Both the position numbers and the translations under genes were made by a program. 64,000 bases of DNA from Brevundimonas vesicularis. GTDB taxonomy: Bacteria > Pseudomonadota > Alphaproteobacteria > Caulobacterales > Caulobacteraceae. Positions 16,282 through 24,635 of the stretch are shown piece after piece; position 1 is the first letter of the stretch, and each line of letters opens with the position of its first letter. The DNA lies in assembly GCF_014204545.1 (NCBI RefSeq), contig NZ_JACHLJ010000002.1:1-64000 (forward strand), given 5' to 3'. The notes beneath the pieces were generated by a model, which searched no databases, was not told where the DNA came from, and saw only the letters and a list, made by a program, of their open reading frames with translations.

Positions 16282-17028
16282 TCATTTTTCTGCGACCGCG
16301 ATTGCTGAAAGATCCGCAGCGGCATCAACCGGTAATCCGCCAGCCTTTCGCTCGGAATAGCGGTCAACGAGCATGTGGGCATAAGGTCGGGTCAGGACCG
16401 TGAACCGCACCAGTTCCTCCATGACATCGACGATGCGGTCGTAATAGGCCGACGGCTTCATCCGGCCTGCATCGTCGAACTCCGTGAAAGCCTTGGCGAC
16501 GCTGGATTGATTGGGGATGGTGATCATCCGCATCCAGCGCCCGAGCAGGCGCAGGGTGTTGACGGCGTTGAAGCTCTGGGAGCCACCAGACACCTGCATG
16601 ACCGCTAGGGTGCGGCCCTGGGTGGGGCGCATGCCGACGATGTTGAGCGGCAGATGGTCGATCTGAAGTTTCATGATCCCGGATACCTGGCCGTGGCGTT
16701 CGGGGCTGCACCAGACCATGCCCTCGGACCACGAGGCGTGCTCACGCAGCTCGTGCACGGCGGGATGATCGTCGCCCGCCACCTGATCGGTCAGGGGCAG
16801 GTCGGACGGATCGAAGATGCGGGTCTCGCACCCCATGTGGCGAAGCAGGCGGGCCGCCTCCTCGACGCAGAGGCGTGAGAAGGACCGCTCACGCAGCGAG
16901 CCATAAAGCAGCAGGATGCGGGGCGGGGGATCACCGGCTTCGAGACCCAGCGCCGGCGTATTCGAAAGATAGGCCGCATCGAGCGCCGGCAGATGGCTGG
17001 CATCAGGCAGATCGCGAAGGCGGTTCAT
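16282..17028 (-). CDS. arsH: Arsenical resistance NADPH-dependent FMN reductase ArsH
   Basis: The protein has 248 residues from the ATG at 17028 ([14 protein letters not shown]), chosen because it gives a 4-bp overlap with the arsC stop; a longer frame adds an arginine-rich tail. The flavodoxin-like fold shows [20 protein letters not shown] and [20 protein letters not shown], both characteristic of ArsH. ArsH oxidises trivalent organoarsenicals using NADPH and FMN in the cytoplasm. It is the last gene of arsR-arsC-arsH. Confidence 0.93.
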   Translation of the reverse strand: MNRLRDLPDASHLPALDAAYLSNTPALGLEAGDPPPRILLLYGSLRERSFSRLCVEEAARLLRHMGCETRIFDPSDLPLTDQVAGDDHPAVHELREHASWSEGMVWCSPERHGQVSGIMKLQIDHLPLNIVGMRPTQGRTLAVMQVSGGSQSFNAVNTLRLLGRWMRMITIPNQSSVAKAFTEFDDAGRMKPSAYYDRIVDVMEELVRFTVLTRPYAHMLVDRYSERKAGGLPVDAAADLSAIAVAEK

Positions 17029-17450
17029 CTGCGCACACGGCGCCCGTCGGCGTCGATAACGACTTCGCCATCCTCCTTGGTGAAGGGTTTCAGTCCCTCC
17101 TGGGGCAGCAGGTCCAGCACCACCTCGGACGGGCGGCACAGTTTCACACCCAGGGGCGAGACGACGATGGGGCGGTTCATCAGGATCGGGTGGGCCGCGA
17201 TGGCGTCCAGCAGCTGGTCGTCCGACAAGCTTGTGTCGCTCAGGCCGAGGTCGGCGTAAGGCGTGCCCTTTTCACGCAGGATATCGCGCACCGATCCGCC
17301 CATCCGTTCGACCAGTTGGGCCACCAGCGCGCGGCTGGGTGGGGTCTTCAGATATTCGATCACATGCGGCTCGATCCCGACGTGGCGGAGCAGGGCAAGG
17401 GTGTTGCGCGACGTGCCGCAGGCGGGGTTGTGATAGATGACGACGTCCAT
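17025..17450 (-). CDS. arsC: Arsenate reductase ArsC (glutaredoxin-coupled type)
   Basis: The protein has 141 residues from the ATG at 17450 ([20 protein letters not shown]). Cys11 in the [10 protein letters not shown] motif is the catalytic cysteine of the E. coli-type, glutathione/glutaredoxin-dependent enzyme. [17 protein letters not shown] is the conserved C-terminal motif. It reduces As(V) to As(III). It starts 5 bp after arsR and overlaps arsH by 4 bp. With no intact efflux pump next to it, the As(III) would have to leave by a transporter encoded elsewhere. Confidence 0.94.
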   Translation of the reverse strand: MDVVIYHNPACGTSRNTLALLRHVGIEPHVIEYLKTPPSRALVAQLVERMGGSVRDILREKGTPYADLGLSDTSLSDDQLLDAIAAHPILMNRPIVVSPLGVKLCRPSEVVLDLLPQEGLKPFTKEDGEVVIDADGRRVRR

Positions 17451-17455
17451 TGGCC

Positions 17456-17791
17456 TCAATCGCAGCAGGGGGCCAGTTCGGCCAGCAGGGGTTGGCAAAG
17501 CTCGGCGCGGCCCTGGCAGCAGTCCTTCAGCAGAAAGAGCACGACCTCGCCTAGTCGATCCAGATCGGCGCGGTAGACGATCGACCGGCTGCGCCTTTGG
17601 GACGCGATCAGTCCGGCGCGCGACAGCACGCCCAGATGCGCCGACATCGTATTGGTCGGAACGGCGAGCCGGTCGGCGATCGCTCCGGCCGGCAGGCCGT
17701 CCGGCGCATGGCGGACCAGGAGCCGGAAGGCGTCCAGTCGTCTGGATTGCGCCAGGGCGGCGAGCGTGAGAATAGCCGGTTCCGATTCCAT
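17456..17791 (-). CDS. arsR: ArsR-family arsenic-responsive repressor
   Basis: The protein has 111 residues from [20 protein letters not shown], the usual start for this subgroup; an in-frame ATG at 17821 would add ten residues and would read across the palindrome. It has a winged helix-turn-helix ([20 protein letters not shown]). A C-terminal [10 protein letters not shown]...CC cluster probably provides thiols for As(III). It is the first gene of the ars operon and likely represses it through the inverted repeat just upstream. Confidence 0.9.
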   Translation of the reverse strand: MESEPAILTLAALAQSRRLDAFRLLVRHAPDGLPAGAIADRLAVPTNTMSAHLGVLSRAGLIASQRRSRSIVYRADLDRLGEVVLFLLKDCCQGRAELCQPLLAELAPCCD

Positions 17792-17793
17792 TA

Positions 17794-17809
17794 TTCCAAG
17801 ATACTGGAA
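17794..17809. promoter_or_regulatory. Candidate ArsR operator
   Basis: The inverted repeat TTCCA-AGATAC-TGGAA lies immediately upstream of the chosen arsR start, in an AT-rich stretch that could hold the -10 element. ArsR-family proteins bind such short dyads and repress their own operons. Confidence 0.5.
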
Positions 17810-17859
17810 ATATGGTTTCATACAAGCTAGAGGGGCGCTGCGGTCGTCGGTCGACCGGG

Positions 17860-18009
17860 ATGGAGCTGCCCATGATCGTCGCCTTCATGATCTTCGCGGT
17901 CACCATCACCCTGGTGATCTGGCAGCCGAAGGGCCTGCAGATCGGCTGGAGCGCGATGGGCGGTGCGGTAATCTCGACCGCTGCGATAAAGGTAGTGATG
18001 ACGATGTGA
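17860..18009 (+). pseudogene. arsB: ArsB arsenite antiporter, N-terminal fragment
   Basis: The 49-residue frame begins [20 protein letters not shown] and continues [17 protein letters not shown], which matches the first membrane helix and loop of ArsB. The remaining roughly 380 residues are missing; the frame ends after 12 unrelated or rearranged residues ([12 protein letters not shown]). It points away from arsRCH. It is almost certainly a deletion remnant of an arsenite efflux pump. Confidence 0.7.
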
Positions 18010-18046
18010 CAGGGGGAGCGCGCAACGCTGCTGCATAGTGAAGCGC

Positions 18047-19717
18047 TCAGACTTCCACTAACTCGCCCGCCGCCGAGACGGCGAATGTCTTCACCGTCTT
18101 CAGCTCATAGGGCTTGACCGCGATTGTGGACACGGCCCACAGCTCGCCCACAACCCGATCGCGCGTGATGTTCAGCGTCACATAGCCCTTCGACGTCTGG
18201 TCGCAGAACTTCACCTCGGGATTGGCCGCCGACAGCGCGGGGCCAAGCGGCAGCCCGCCCACATGGTCACCCGGCGACGGGCTGGAGATTGAGGATGTCC
18301 CGAACTCCACCGCCCGGCGCGCGCCGTCCTTGTCATGGAGTTCGTTGACCCAGAAGGCGTGACTGTCACCCGACAGGACGATGGGGGCGACCCCCGCCGC
18401 CGCAAAAGTCTCGTACAGACGCTCGCGCCCGGCTGGATAGCCGTCCCAGCTATCCAGATTGAACGGCAAGCCCAGCTTGAACAGCTGTATCGCCGCCGCG
18501 ACCTGCGGCCGAACGTCTTCCGGTAAGGAAGCGACCATCTGCTGGAGCTGCTCCGGCGGCATCATGCGCGAGATGTCCGGTCCCTTGACCTTGGCCATCA
18601 CCACCTGATTGCCGATGATCTGCCACGGACGACCGGCCGCCTTGGAGCGGCTTAGCGTCTCGCCGACCCACTGACGCTGGCGCTCGCCCAAGAGGTCGCG
18701 ATCCGGCGCCTGACGCAGAGCTTCGAACGCCGCGACGTCCGGCCCGCCCTCCGGCGTCTTGGGCATGTCGGCGAAAGTCATCTGCTCGCCGCGCGCCAAC
18801 AGCCGCGTCTCGACCATCGCCAAGGTGGCCAGGTCGCCGAAATCGAAGCTGCGGTTGATCGCCGCGTTGAGCGCGCCCGACTTGGGCTCGCGGATCGGCA
18901 TCCATTCGTAATAGGCGCGAAGGGCGGCCGCCTTGCGGGTCGCGAAGTCGCCCTCGGTCTCGGGCTGGTGGTTCTCCGCGCCCGTCATCCAGGCGTCGTT
19001 GGCCACCTCGTGATCGTCCCACACGCAGATGAAGGGTGCTCGGGCGTGGGCCGCCTGAAGGTCGGGATCGGTCTTGTATTGGGCGTGCCGCATCCGATAG
19101 TCGGCCAGGCTGACGATTTCGTGCGCCGGCTGCGGAATCCGGTTCAGTGCCGCGCCCACCGCCATGCCATAGTCGGACGGCTCGGCCCCATATTCGTAGA
19201 TGTAGTCGCCCAGGTGGATGACGGCGTCCAGCCGGTCCCGCTTCGACAGGGCGTCATAGGCGTTGAACAGGCCGCCGGGATAAAGCTGACACGACACGAC
19301 GGCCAAGGCCAGATCGGCGGTCGCCCCCTCCGGCAGGGTCCGCACCCGGCCGACCGGCGAGATCACGCCATTGGCGACGAAGCGATAGAAATAGTCGCGT
19401 CCCGGCTCCAGGCCCTGGCCGTCCAGATCGTGTTTGACGGTGAAATCCCGCTCGGCCCGCGCGCGAAGACCGGTCGAGCGACGAACGATGTCGCCGAACC
19501 CGGCGTCATTTGCGACTTCCAGCACGACGGCGACCTCCCCGACCGACGGATCGGCCGGGGTGACGCGGGTCCAGAAGACGGCCGAGCGCGTGTCGGGATC
19601 GCCGCTGGCCACCCCGTGCAGGAAGGCGACCGATCCGGTGTTGGCGTCCTGCGCGACGGCGGGCGACGCCGCCCCCGCGCCGAGCAACCCAAGAAGACTG
19701 CGGCGATCCATGTTCAT
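18047..19717 (-). CDS. phoD: Alkaline phosphatase D (PhoD family), Tat-exported
   Basis: The protein has 556 residues. The signal MNMDRRSLLGLLGAGAASPA has twin arginines, so Tat export is likely. A PhoD N-terminal domain (FLHGVASGDPDTRSAVFWTR) is followed by the metallophosphatase core: AVVSCQLYPGG, DAVIHLGDYIYEYG, FICVWDDHEVANDAW and VLSGDSHAFWVNEL. PhoD enzymes hydrolyse phosphodiesters and monoesters using Ca and Fe. The gene starts 10 bp after the upstream receptor's stop and is presumably in one operon with it. Substrate specificity cannot be read from sequence. Confidence 0.94.
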   Translation of the reverse strand: MNMDRRSLLGLLGAGAASPAVAQDANTGSVAFLHGVASGDPDTRSAVFWTRVTPADPSVGEVAVVLEVANDAGFGDIVRRSTGLRARAERDFTVKHDLDGQGLEPGRDYFYRFVANGVISPVGRVRTLPEGATADLALAVVSCQLYPGGLFNAYDALSKRDRLDAVIHLGDYIYEYGAEPSDYGMAVGAALNRIPQPAHEIVSLADYRMRHAQYKTDPDLQAAHARAPFICVWDDHEVANDAWMTGAENHQPETEGDFATRKAAALRAYYEWMPIREPKSGALNAAINRSFDFGDLATLAMVETRLLARGEQMTFADMPKTPEGGPDVAAFEALRQAPDRDLLGERQRQWVGETLSRSKAAGRPWQIIGNQVVMAKVKGPDISRMMPPEQLQQMVASLPEDVRPQVAAAIQLFKLGLPFNLDSWDGYPAGRERLYETFAAAGVAPIVLSGDSHAFWVNELHDKDGARRAVEFGTSSISSPSPGDHVGGLPLGPALSAANPEVKFCDQTSKGYVTLNITRDRVVGELWAVSTIAVKPYELKTVKTFAVSAAGELVEV

Positions 19718-19727
19718 CGTCGAACCC

Positions 19728-22241
19728 TTACAGCTTGAGCTTGAATATGAGGCCGTACGACGCGGGCCGTCCGGCGATGAAGGTCGGCATGCCCAGGCCG
19801 TCGCCGGTGTTGCCGGCGTCCTTGATGTAGTCCTCGTCCAGCACGTTCTCGCCGAAGGCCTCGACGCCCCAGGCGCCCGAGTCGGGCGTGTAGCGAACGC
19901 GCAGATTCAGCAGGCCGTAGGCGTCCTGATACTCGTCCTGGATCAGGTCGCGCACGATGTTGCGGCTCTGAAGCGCCGGGATGTCATTTTCGTCGCTGAA
20001 GAAGACCTTGGACTGCCAGGTGTAGGTCGGCTGGACCACGATCGCGCCGCCGGACACCGGCAGACGCCAGGTCGCGCCGATCGAGGCGGCATTGTCCGGC
20101 GACAGGCGGAACTGGTTGCCGTCATAGATGCCGTTCTCGAACCGCGAGTGGTTGTAGGCATAGGTGGCGAACAGGTCGAAGTCCGGCGTGACGGCGAAGT
20201 TGGCCTGGGTTTCGAAACCATACGACTTGGCCTCGCCGGCGTTGGTGACGATGAACGTCGTGCCTTGCTGCACCGTCGTCTGGAAGTTTTCGTAGTTGTA
20301 CAGGAAGACCGCGCCGTCGATCCGCAGGCGGCCGCCCAGCAACGACGACTTGGCCCCGATCTCATAGCTGTCGACCGTCTCCGCCTCGACCGGAGCGAAC
20401 CGGGACGCCCCCAGCGGCGCGGACGGGGCCGAGGCGCTGATGACCTCAGGGCGACGACCGCGTGCATAGTTGGCATAGACGTTGGTGTCGTCCGTCAGCG
20501 CATAGCGCGCCGTCAGACGCCAGGTCACGCCATCGTCCTCGGAGCCGAAATAGGCGAAGTCGCCGTTGTTGGCGGTCGGCTGCGAAATCAGGCCGAACAG
20601 GGGGAAGCCATTGGCGGGAATGGCGAGATAGGCCGGGTTAGCCAGGGCGCCGAGGAAGGTCGGAACCTGCGCCGCCGGGATTGCGCCGGCCTGAAGCGCC
20701 AGCAGGGCTCCCAGGGTTGAGCGGCTCTGAACCGAACTGGCGAAGCCGGTGGTCTTGTCGTCGCGGGTGTAGCGCAGCCCTGCCGACACCTCGAACCGGT
20801 CGGTGAAGGCGTAGGTCGCGTCGGCGAAGATGTCGTAGGATGTCAGCTCCGAACTGTTGGTCGGCGTCTCGATATGCGCCGGCTTCAGATTGGCGGCGAT
20901 GGGCGTGGCGAAGGCTCCGGCGCCAAGCGGCGTCAGAAGACCGCCGAGCGCAGCCTGGGCGATGGCGGGATAGGCGGCCAGCGGCAACGTCCTGTCGCCG
21001 ACCGTGGCAGGCGAACCGTCCAGCAGGCCCGACAGCTGCGCCAGGATCAGGCGCTCGTCGAATTGGGTGGGGGTGCGCTGGTAACCCTCTTCATGGAACC
21101 AGCCGGCGCCGACGAAACCGGTCAGCTGACCCCCGTTGTCAAAGCCCAGACGCAGGTCTTGGCTCCACTGTTCGCCATGCGTGTCCTCGGCGGCAGTCAA
21201 AAGCGGGAGGGACACGCCATCGGCGTCGAAGGTCTCGTAGTTGGTGAACTCGCGATAGGCCGTGGTCGCGTTCAGCGTCCAGGCGGCGTTCAGGTCGATG
21301 CGGGCCAGACCCGTCACGCCCCAGACTTCTCGGTCCAGACCCAGCGCCTTGCCGCCGTCGAACGCCGCACCGCGTGTCAGGGCAGCACCCTCCCACGGTT
21401 CCTTGCCGCCCAGGACGGCGCCGGTGTTCGGATCGGCCGGCGCATAGGCGATGGACTTGAACGACGTTCCCGACGCGTCGTCCTTCTGATAGTTTCCGAT
21501 CACGTCGAACCGCATGGCGTCCGATGGCGTCCAGGCGCCGGACAGACGGAAGGCGCGAGTCTCGATCGCGTTGAAATCCTCGCCGCCCAACAGATTCTCG
21601 ACCGAGCCGTCGCGCGTCTTCAGACGTGTCGCCAGCCGCAGGCCAGCGGTCTCGCCCACCGGCAGGTTCAACGCGCCCTCGACCATGCGATAGCCTTCGT
21701 TGCCGGCCTCGATATTGGCATAGGCTTCCGTCGCGCCGGGACGCGCGCGGTTCTGCACCAGATTGACCGCACCGATCAGGGCCCCGCGCCCGTACAGGGT
21801 CGACTGCGGGCCCTTGGCGACCTCCACCCGCTCAAGGTCGAACAATTCGACATAGGAACCGCGCGACTTGGAGATCGACACCCCGTCCTGGAACACGGAC
21901 ACGCGAGCCTCAGAAGTCGCCGCGCCGGAATCCGAGGTAATGCCGCGCATCACGAAGCCTGGATTGTTCGGCGACTGGTTCTGCACCAGAAAGCCCGGCA
22001 CGAAGGCCGACAGCTGTTCGAACTCCTGAATGCCCAGGTCTTCCAGGAACTGGCCGGAATAGGCCGTCAGGGCGAACGGCACGTCGATGGTTTTCTGCTC
22101 ACGCAGTTGCGCGGTGACGATAACGTCCTCCACGTTGTTGACCGGCGCCGGCTCCTGCGCCCAAGCGGCCGATCCAGCCGTCATGGCGCCCGTCAGGGCC
22201 GCAGCAGCAAGCAGGCGCGTCTTCAATGTGGTCGTGGACAT
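19728..22241 (-). CDS. TonB-dependent receptor co-transcribed with phoD
   Basis: The protein has 837 residues. It has a signal peptide (MSTTTLKTRLLAAAALTGAM to about AWAQ), a TonB-box-like DVIVTAQLREQ, a plug with GFVMRGITSDSG and VEVAKGPQSTLYGRGALIGA, and a barrel ending YGLIFKLKL. It resembles the OMR family common in Caulobacterales and sphingomonads. phoD follows by 10 bp, so a phosphorylated organic compound or its dephosphorylated product is a reasonable but unproven ligand. The promoter should lie in 22242-22330. Confidence 0.92.
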   Translation of the reverse strand: MSTTTLKTRLLAAAALTGAMTAGSAAWAQEPAPVNNVEDVIVTAQLREQKTIDVPFALTAYSGQFLEDLGIQEFEQLSAFVPGFLVQNQSPNNPGFVMRGITSDSGAATSEARVSVFQDGVSISKSRGSYVELFDLERVEVAKGPQSTLYGRGALIGAVNLVQNRARPGATEAYANIEAGNEGYRMVEGALNLPVGETAGLRLATRLKTRDGSVENLLGGEDFNAIETRAFRLSGAWTPSDAMRFDVIGNYQKDDASGTSFKSIAYAPADPNTGAVLGGKEPWEGAALTRGAAFDGGKALGLDREVWGVTGLARIDLNAAWTLNATTAYREFTNYETFDADGVSLPLLTAAEDTHGEQWSQDLRLGFDNGGQLTGFVGAGWFHEEGYQRTPTQFDERLILAQLSGLLDGSPATVGDRTLPLAAYPAIAQAALGGLLTPLGAGAFATPIAANLKPAHIETPTNSSELTSYDIFADATYAFTDRFEVSAGLRYTRDDKTTGFASSVQSRSTLGALLALQAGAIPAAQVPTFLGALANPAYLAIPANGFPLFGLISQPTANNGDFAYFGSEDDGVTWRLTARYALTDDTNVYANYARGRRPEVISASAPSAPLGASRFAPVEAETVDSYEIGAKSSLLGGRLRIDGAVFLYNYENFQTTVQQGTTFIVTNAGEAKSYGFETQANFAVTPDFDLFATYAYNHSRFENGIYDGNQFRLSPDNAASIGATWRLPVSGGAIVVQPTYTWQSKVFFSDENDIPALQSRNIVRDLIQDEYQDAYGLLNLRVRYTPDSGAWGVEAFGENVLDEDYIKDAGNTGDGLGMPTFIAGRPASYGLIFKLKL

Positions 22242-22247
22242 CTGATC

Positions 22248-22270
22248 CCCCAGATTCAGCTAAGCTGGGG
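22248..22270 (-). promoter_or_regulatory. Hairpin that would cover the receptor's ribosome binding site
   Basis: On the minus strand CCCCAG, an 11-nt loop and CTGGGG form a 6-bp GC stem. The 3' arm (CTGGGGGA) is the only good Shine-Dalgarno sequence, ending a few bases before the ATG at 22241. If it folds, initiation would be blocked until it is melted or bound. Confidence 0.45.
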
Positions 22271-22289
22271 AGGTGCCTACGATGGCGCG

Positions 22290-22307
22290 ATGTCGAGGCG
22301 ACGACAT
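22290..22307. promoter_or_regulatory. Inverted repeat ATGTCG-N6-CGACAT
   Basis: A perfect 6-bp dyad with a 6-bp spacer lies 49 bp upstream of the receptor start. It does not match a Pho box. It could be an operator for the receptor-phoD operon. Confidence 0.35.
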
Positions 22308-22647
22308 TGCCGCATCGATTTCACGACGAGGTCCGCACAATCCAGCGACTGTTCATCCGACCTCGGAACTGTAGATGAGCGTGATGGGGCTGGCCCGGAT
22401 CGTCGCGCGGGAGGGCTCGACTCTTCGGTGAACCATCTGACTTGCCAACGGCTAAGACCGCAGCTTCATCTTCCCCGCCTTCTCTCGCGAACCAAATCCA
22501 GGCGCGCCGCAGCCACGTCCGCCTGAAGCGGGGCCAGACAAGCGGACCGCTAGCCTCATGTGTCACGCGGCTGTTGAGGAAGCGTGCTTGACGGTCGTTG
22601 TCTGAAGGACACGCGACTTCCAGCGGCGTCGCTCCCGGAGATCGATC
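22308..22647. other. Intergenic DNA between divergent phosphatase operons
   Basis: The roughly 340 bp contain no convincing gene. The frames crossing it have no family signature. The only structured element I find is the weak Pho-box-like repeat at 22560-22577. Confidence 0.6.
22560..22577 (+). promoter_or_regulatory. Weak Pho-box-like repeat before the PI-PLC/phosphatase gene
   Basis: GTGTCAC-GCGG-CTGTTGA has the right 7+4+7 spacing. The first half matches 6/7 if the permitted final C is counted, but the second half only 4/7. It lies 70 bp before the ATG at 22648, a plausible distance. Confidence 0.3.
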
Positions 22648-24495
22648 ATGAGTGCTCTTATCATCGCCCTACTTTTGGGCGCATCGCCCTGCGAGCCGGC
22701 CGCCGCCGATGTGAAGGCTGCGGGCGGCGACGCCTGCGCGCGGGCCTGGATGGACAAGTCCCTGCGGATGAACGACATCGCCGCGGTCGGCACCCACAAT
22801 AGCTACAAACTGGCCATTCCCGAGGCGGAACTGGCGGCTATGACGGCGGTCAATCCCGCTGCGTCCGGGCTGGATTACTCCCATCGCCCCCTGGTCGAAC
22901 AACTGGACGCCGGCGCGCGTCAGCTTGAGATCGACGTGCTGAACGATCCCCAGGGCGGGCGCTATGCGCGGCCGGCCTCCGCCCTTGGTCGCGCGGGTCA
23001 GGGCGCGCCGACGAGCGCGAGCTTTTGGGATGCCATGGCGCGGCCCGGGATGAAGGTCCTGCATATGCCCGACGTGGATTTTCGCAGTTCGTGCCTGACC
23101 TTCGTCGCCTGTCTGACCCAGATCCGCGACTGGTCGTCCGCCCATCCCGATCACGCGCCGATCCTGATCATGCTGAACGCCAAGACGGGCGCAGCCTCGA
23201 TGCCGGGCGGCGTGGCGCCGATGGAATTCGACGCGGCGGCCTGGGACGCGCTGGACGCCGAGATCCGCGCCGTGTTCGACGCCGGTCGCCTGATCACGCC
23301 GGACCAGGTGCGCGGCGACCACGCCACCCTGCGCGAGGGCGTGCTGGCCGGCGGGTGGCCGACGGTCGGCGAGGCGCGCGGCAAGGTCTTCTTCGCCCTG
23401 GACGAAGGGCCGGAGAAGGTCGCGGCCTATGCGGCGGGACGGCCGTCGCTGCAAGGGCGGGCGATCTTCGTCAACACCGACGAGGCCAGCCCCGCCGCCG
23501 CCTATCTGACGCTGAACGATCCGGTGGCCCAGCAGGATCGCATCCGCGCGGCGGTGCGCCAGGGCTTCATCGTGCGCACCCGCGCCGACGCCGACACGGT
23601 CGAGGCCAGGGCCGCAGATGTGAGCCGCCGCACCGCCGCCTTCGCCAGCGGGGCGCAATATGTCTCGACCGACTACTATTGGGCCGATCCGCGCTTTGCG
23701 ACCTATGAGGTGCGTCTGCCGGGCGCCCAGGCGGCGGCGTGCAATCCTGTGCGGGCGGCGGCGCGGTGCGACGGGCTGGCGGTCGAGATGATCGCGGGGG
23801 CGCCCGTCCGGGGCTATCTCGCGCCGGCGGATCGACCGGACCTGACGACGGTGCTGGCCCCGCCCCCCGAGCCGGGCTCGCCCCGCGACATCGCCAACGC
23901 CGGGGTGTTCCGGGAAACCCGCGCGCTTCAGGGCACGGCGCGCTGGGACGTGGCCACCGGCGACGTCACGGGCGACAAATACGACCATTTCGCCCAGGCG
24001 CTGGGCGTGCGGCTGACGCCGGAACAGGCGCCGGTTCTGACGGCCCTGCTGGATCGGTCGGGCAACGACCGGTCGGTGGTCGGCGTGGCCAAGGAACACT
24101 GGGGAACCAAGCGCCCCTACATCGGCACGGACCTGCCGATCTGCGAGGCCAAGAGCGATCATCTGGCGGGTAATCCCGACTATCCGTCGGGCCATTCGGC
24201 GCACGGAATGCACATCGCCATGATCCTGGCCGAACTGGCGCCCCAGCGGGCCGACGCCCTGTATGCGCGCGGTCGCGAGTTCGCCGAGAGCCGCTTCGTT
24301 TGCGGCTCGCACAGCTACAGCGCCGCCGAGGCCGGCATCCTGTCGGGCGCGGTCATCTACGGCGCCGAACAGCGCTCGGAGACTTTCCGCCGCGACATGG
24401 AGGCGGCGCGCGCCGAGGTGCAAGCGGCGCTCGCCCAAGCCCGCCCAGAGGCAGGGTCGGTGGCTGTTCCGGGGTCGAACGCGACAGCGCCGTGA
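22648..24495 (+). CDS. Exported fusion: Ca-dependent PI-PLC-like domain plus PAP2 acid phosphatase domain
   Basis: The protein has 615 residues with a signal peptide (MSALIIALLLGASPCEPAAA). Residues about 40-400 look like the Ca-dependent phosphatidylinositol phospholipase C1-like family: AVGTHNSYK (His50), RQLEIDVLNDPQGG (Glu94, Asp96) and VLHMPDVDF (His139). Residues about 430-600 match class A acid phosphatase/PAP2: K482 with R489-P490 (spacing Kx6RP), PSGH at 513-516 and SR at 548-549 with His555. The Asp normally four residues after that His is Ala559. A single protein might release the lipid headgroup and then remove phosphate. An SD sequence (GGAG) precedes the ATG. Its neighbours are phoD and TBDRs. 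Confidence 0.8.
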   Translation: MSALIIALLLGASPCEPAAADVKAAGGDACARAWMDKSLRMNDIAAVGTHNSYKLAIPEAELAAMTAVNPAASGLDYSHRPLVEQLDAGARQLEIDVLNDPQGGRYARPASALGRAGQGAPTSASFWDAMARPGMKVLHMPDVDFRSSCLTFVACLTQIRDWSSAHPDHAPILIMLNAKTGAASMPGGVAPMEFDAAAWDALDAEIRAVFDAGRLITPDQVRGDHATLREGVLAGGWPTVGEARGKVFFALDEGPEKVAAYAAGRPSLQGRAIFVNTDEASPAAAYLTLNDPVAQQDRIRAAVRQGFIVRTRADADTVEARAADVSRRTAAFASGAQYVSTDYYWADPRFATYEVRLPGAQAAACNPVRAAARCDGLAVEMIAGAPVRGYLAPADRPDLTTVLAPPPEPGSPRDIANAGVFRETRALQGTARWDVATGDVTGDKYDHFAQALGVRLTPEQAPVLTALLDRSGNDRSVVGVAKEHWGTKRPYIGTDLPICEAKSDHLAGNPDYPSGHSAHGMHIAMILAELAPQRADALYARGREFAESRFVCGSHSYSAAEAGILSGAVIYGAEQRSETFRRDMEAARAEVQAALAQARPEAGSVAVPGSNATAP

Positions 24496-24587
24496 ACATT
24501 GGATGAAATCGGCTGTCACACGCTGAGGGGCGGGGTGACGCCGTCGTTGAGGGCGGTAGATCGGCCGGCGTGACGCCATGGCCAGTC

Positions 24588-24613
24588 GACGTGTTTCGCG
24601 GGTGAAACACGTC
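24588..24613. promoter_or_regulatory. Long perfect inverted repeat in receptor leader
   Basis: GACGTGTTTC and GAAACACGTC are perfect 10-bp arms around GCGGGT, ending 22 bp before the ATG at 24636. It resembles the parS core TGTTTC/GAAACA but has a 6-bp instead of 4-bp centre. It could be an operator or an mRNA hairpin. Confidence 0.5.
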
Positions 24614-24635
24614 AAGCTCTCTGGGGGTAGTCCAA

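Noticed and set aside
24513-24530. Pho box before the receptor at 24636
   Set aside because: CTGTCAC is a good half-site, but the following TGAGGGG does not match.
24588-24613. parS (ParB-binding) site
   Set aside because: The arms TGTTTC/GAAACA match, but the centre is 6 bp and not the ACGT of the parS consensus, and no parAB genes are near.
22669-24615. Long minus-strand reading frame opposite the PI-PLC/phosphatase gene
   Set aside because: It is Arg/His/Gly-rich without family motifs, and the plus-strand frame has clear domains. It is a high-GC shadow.
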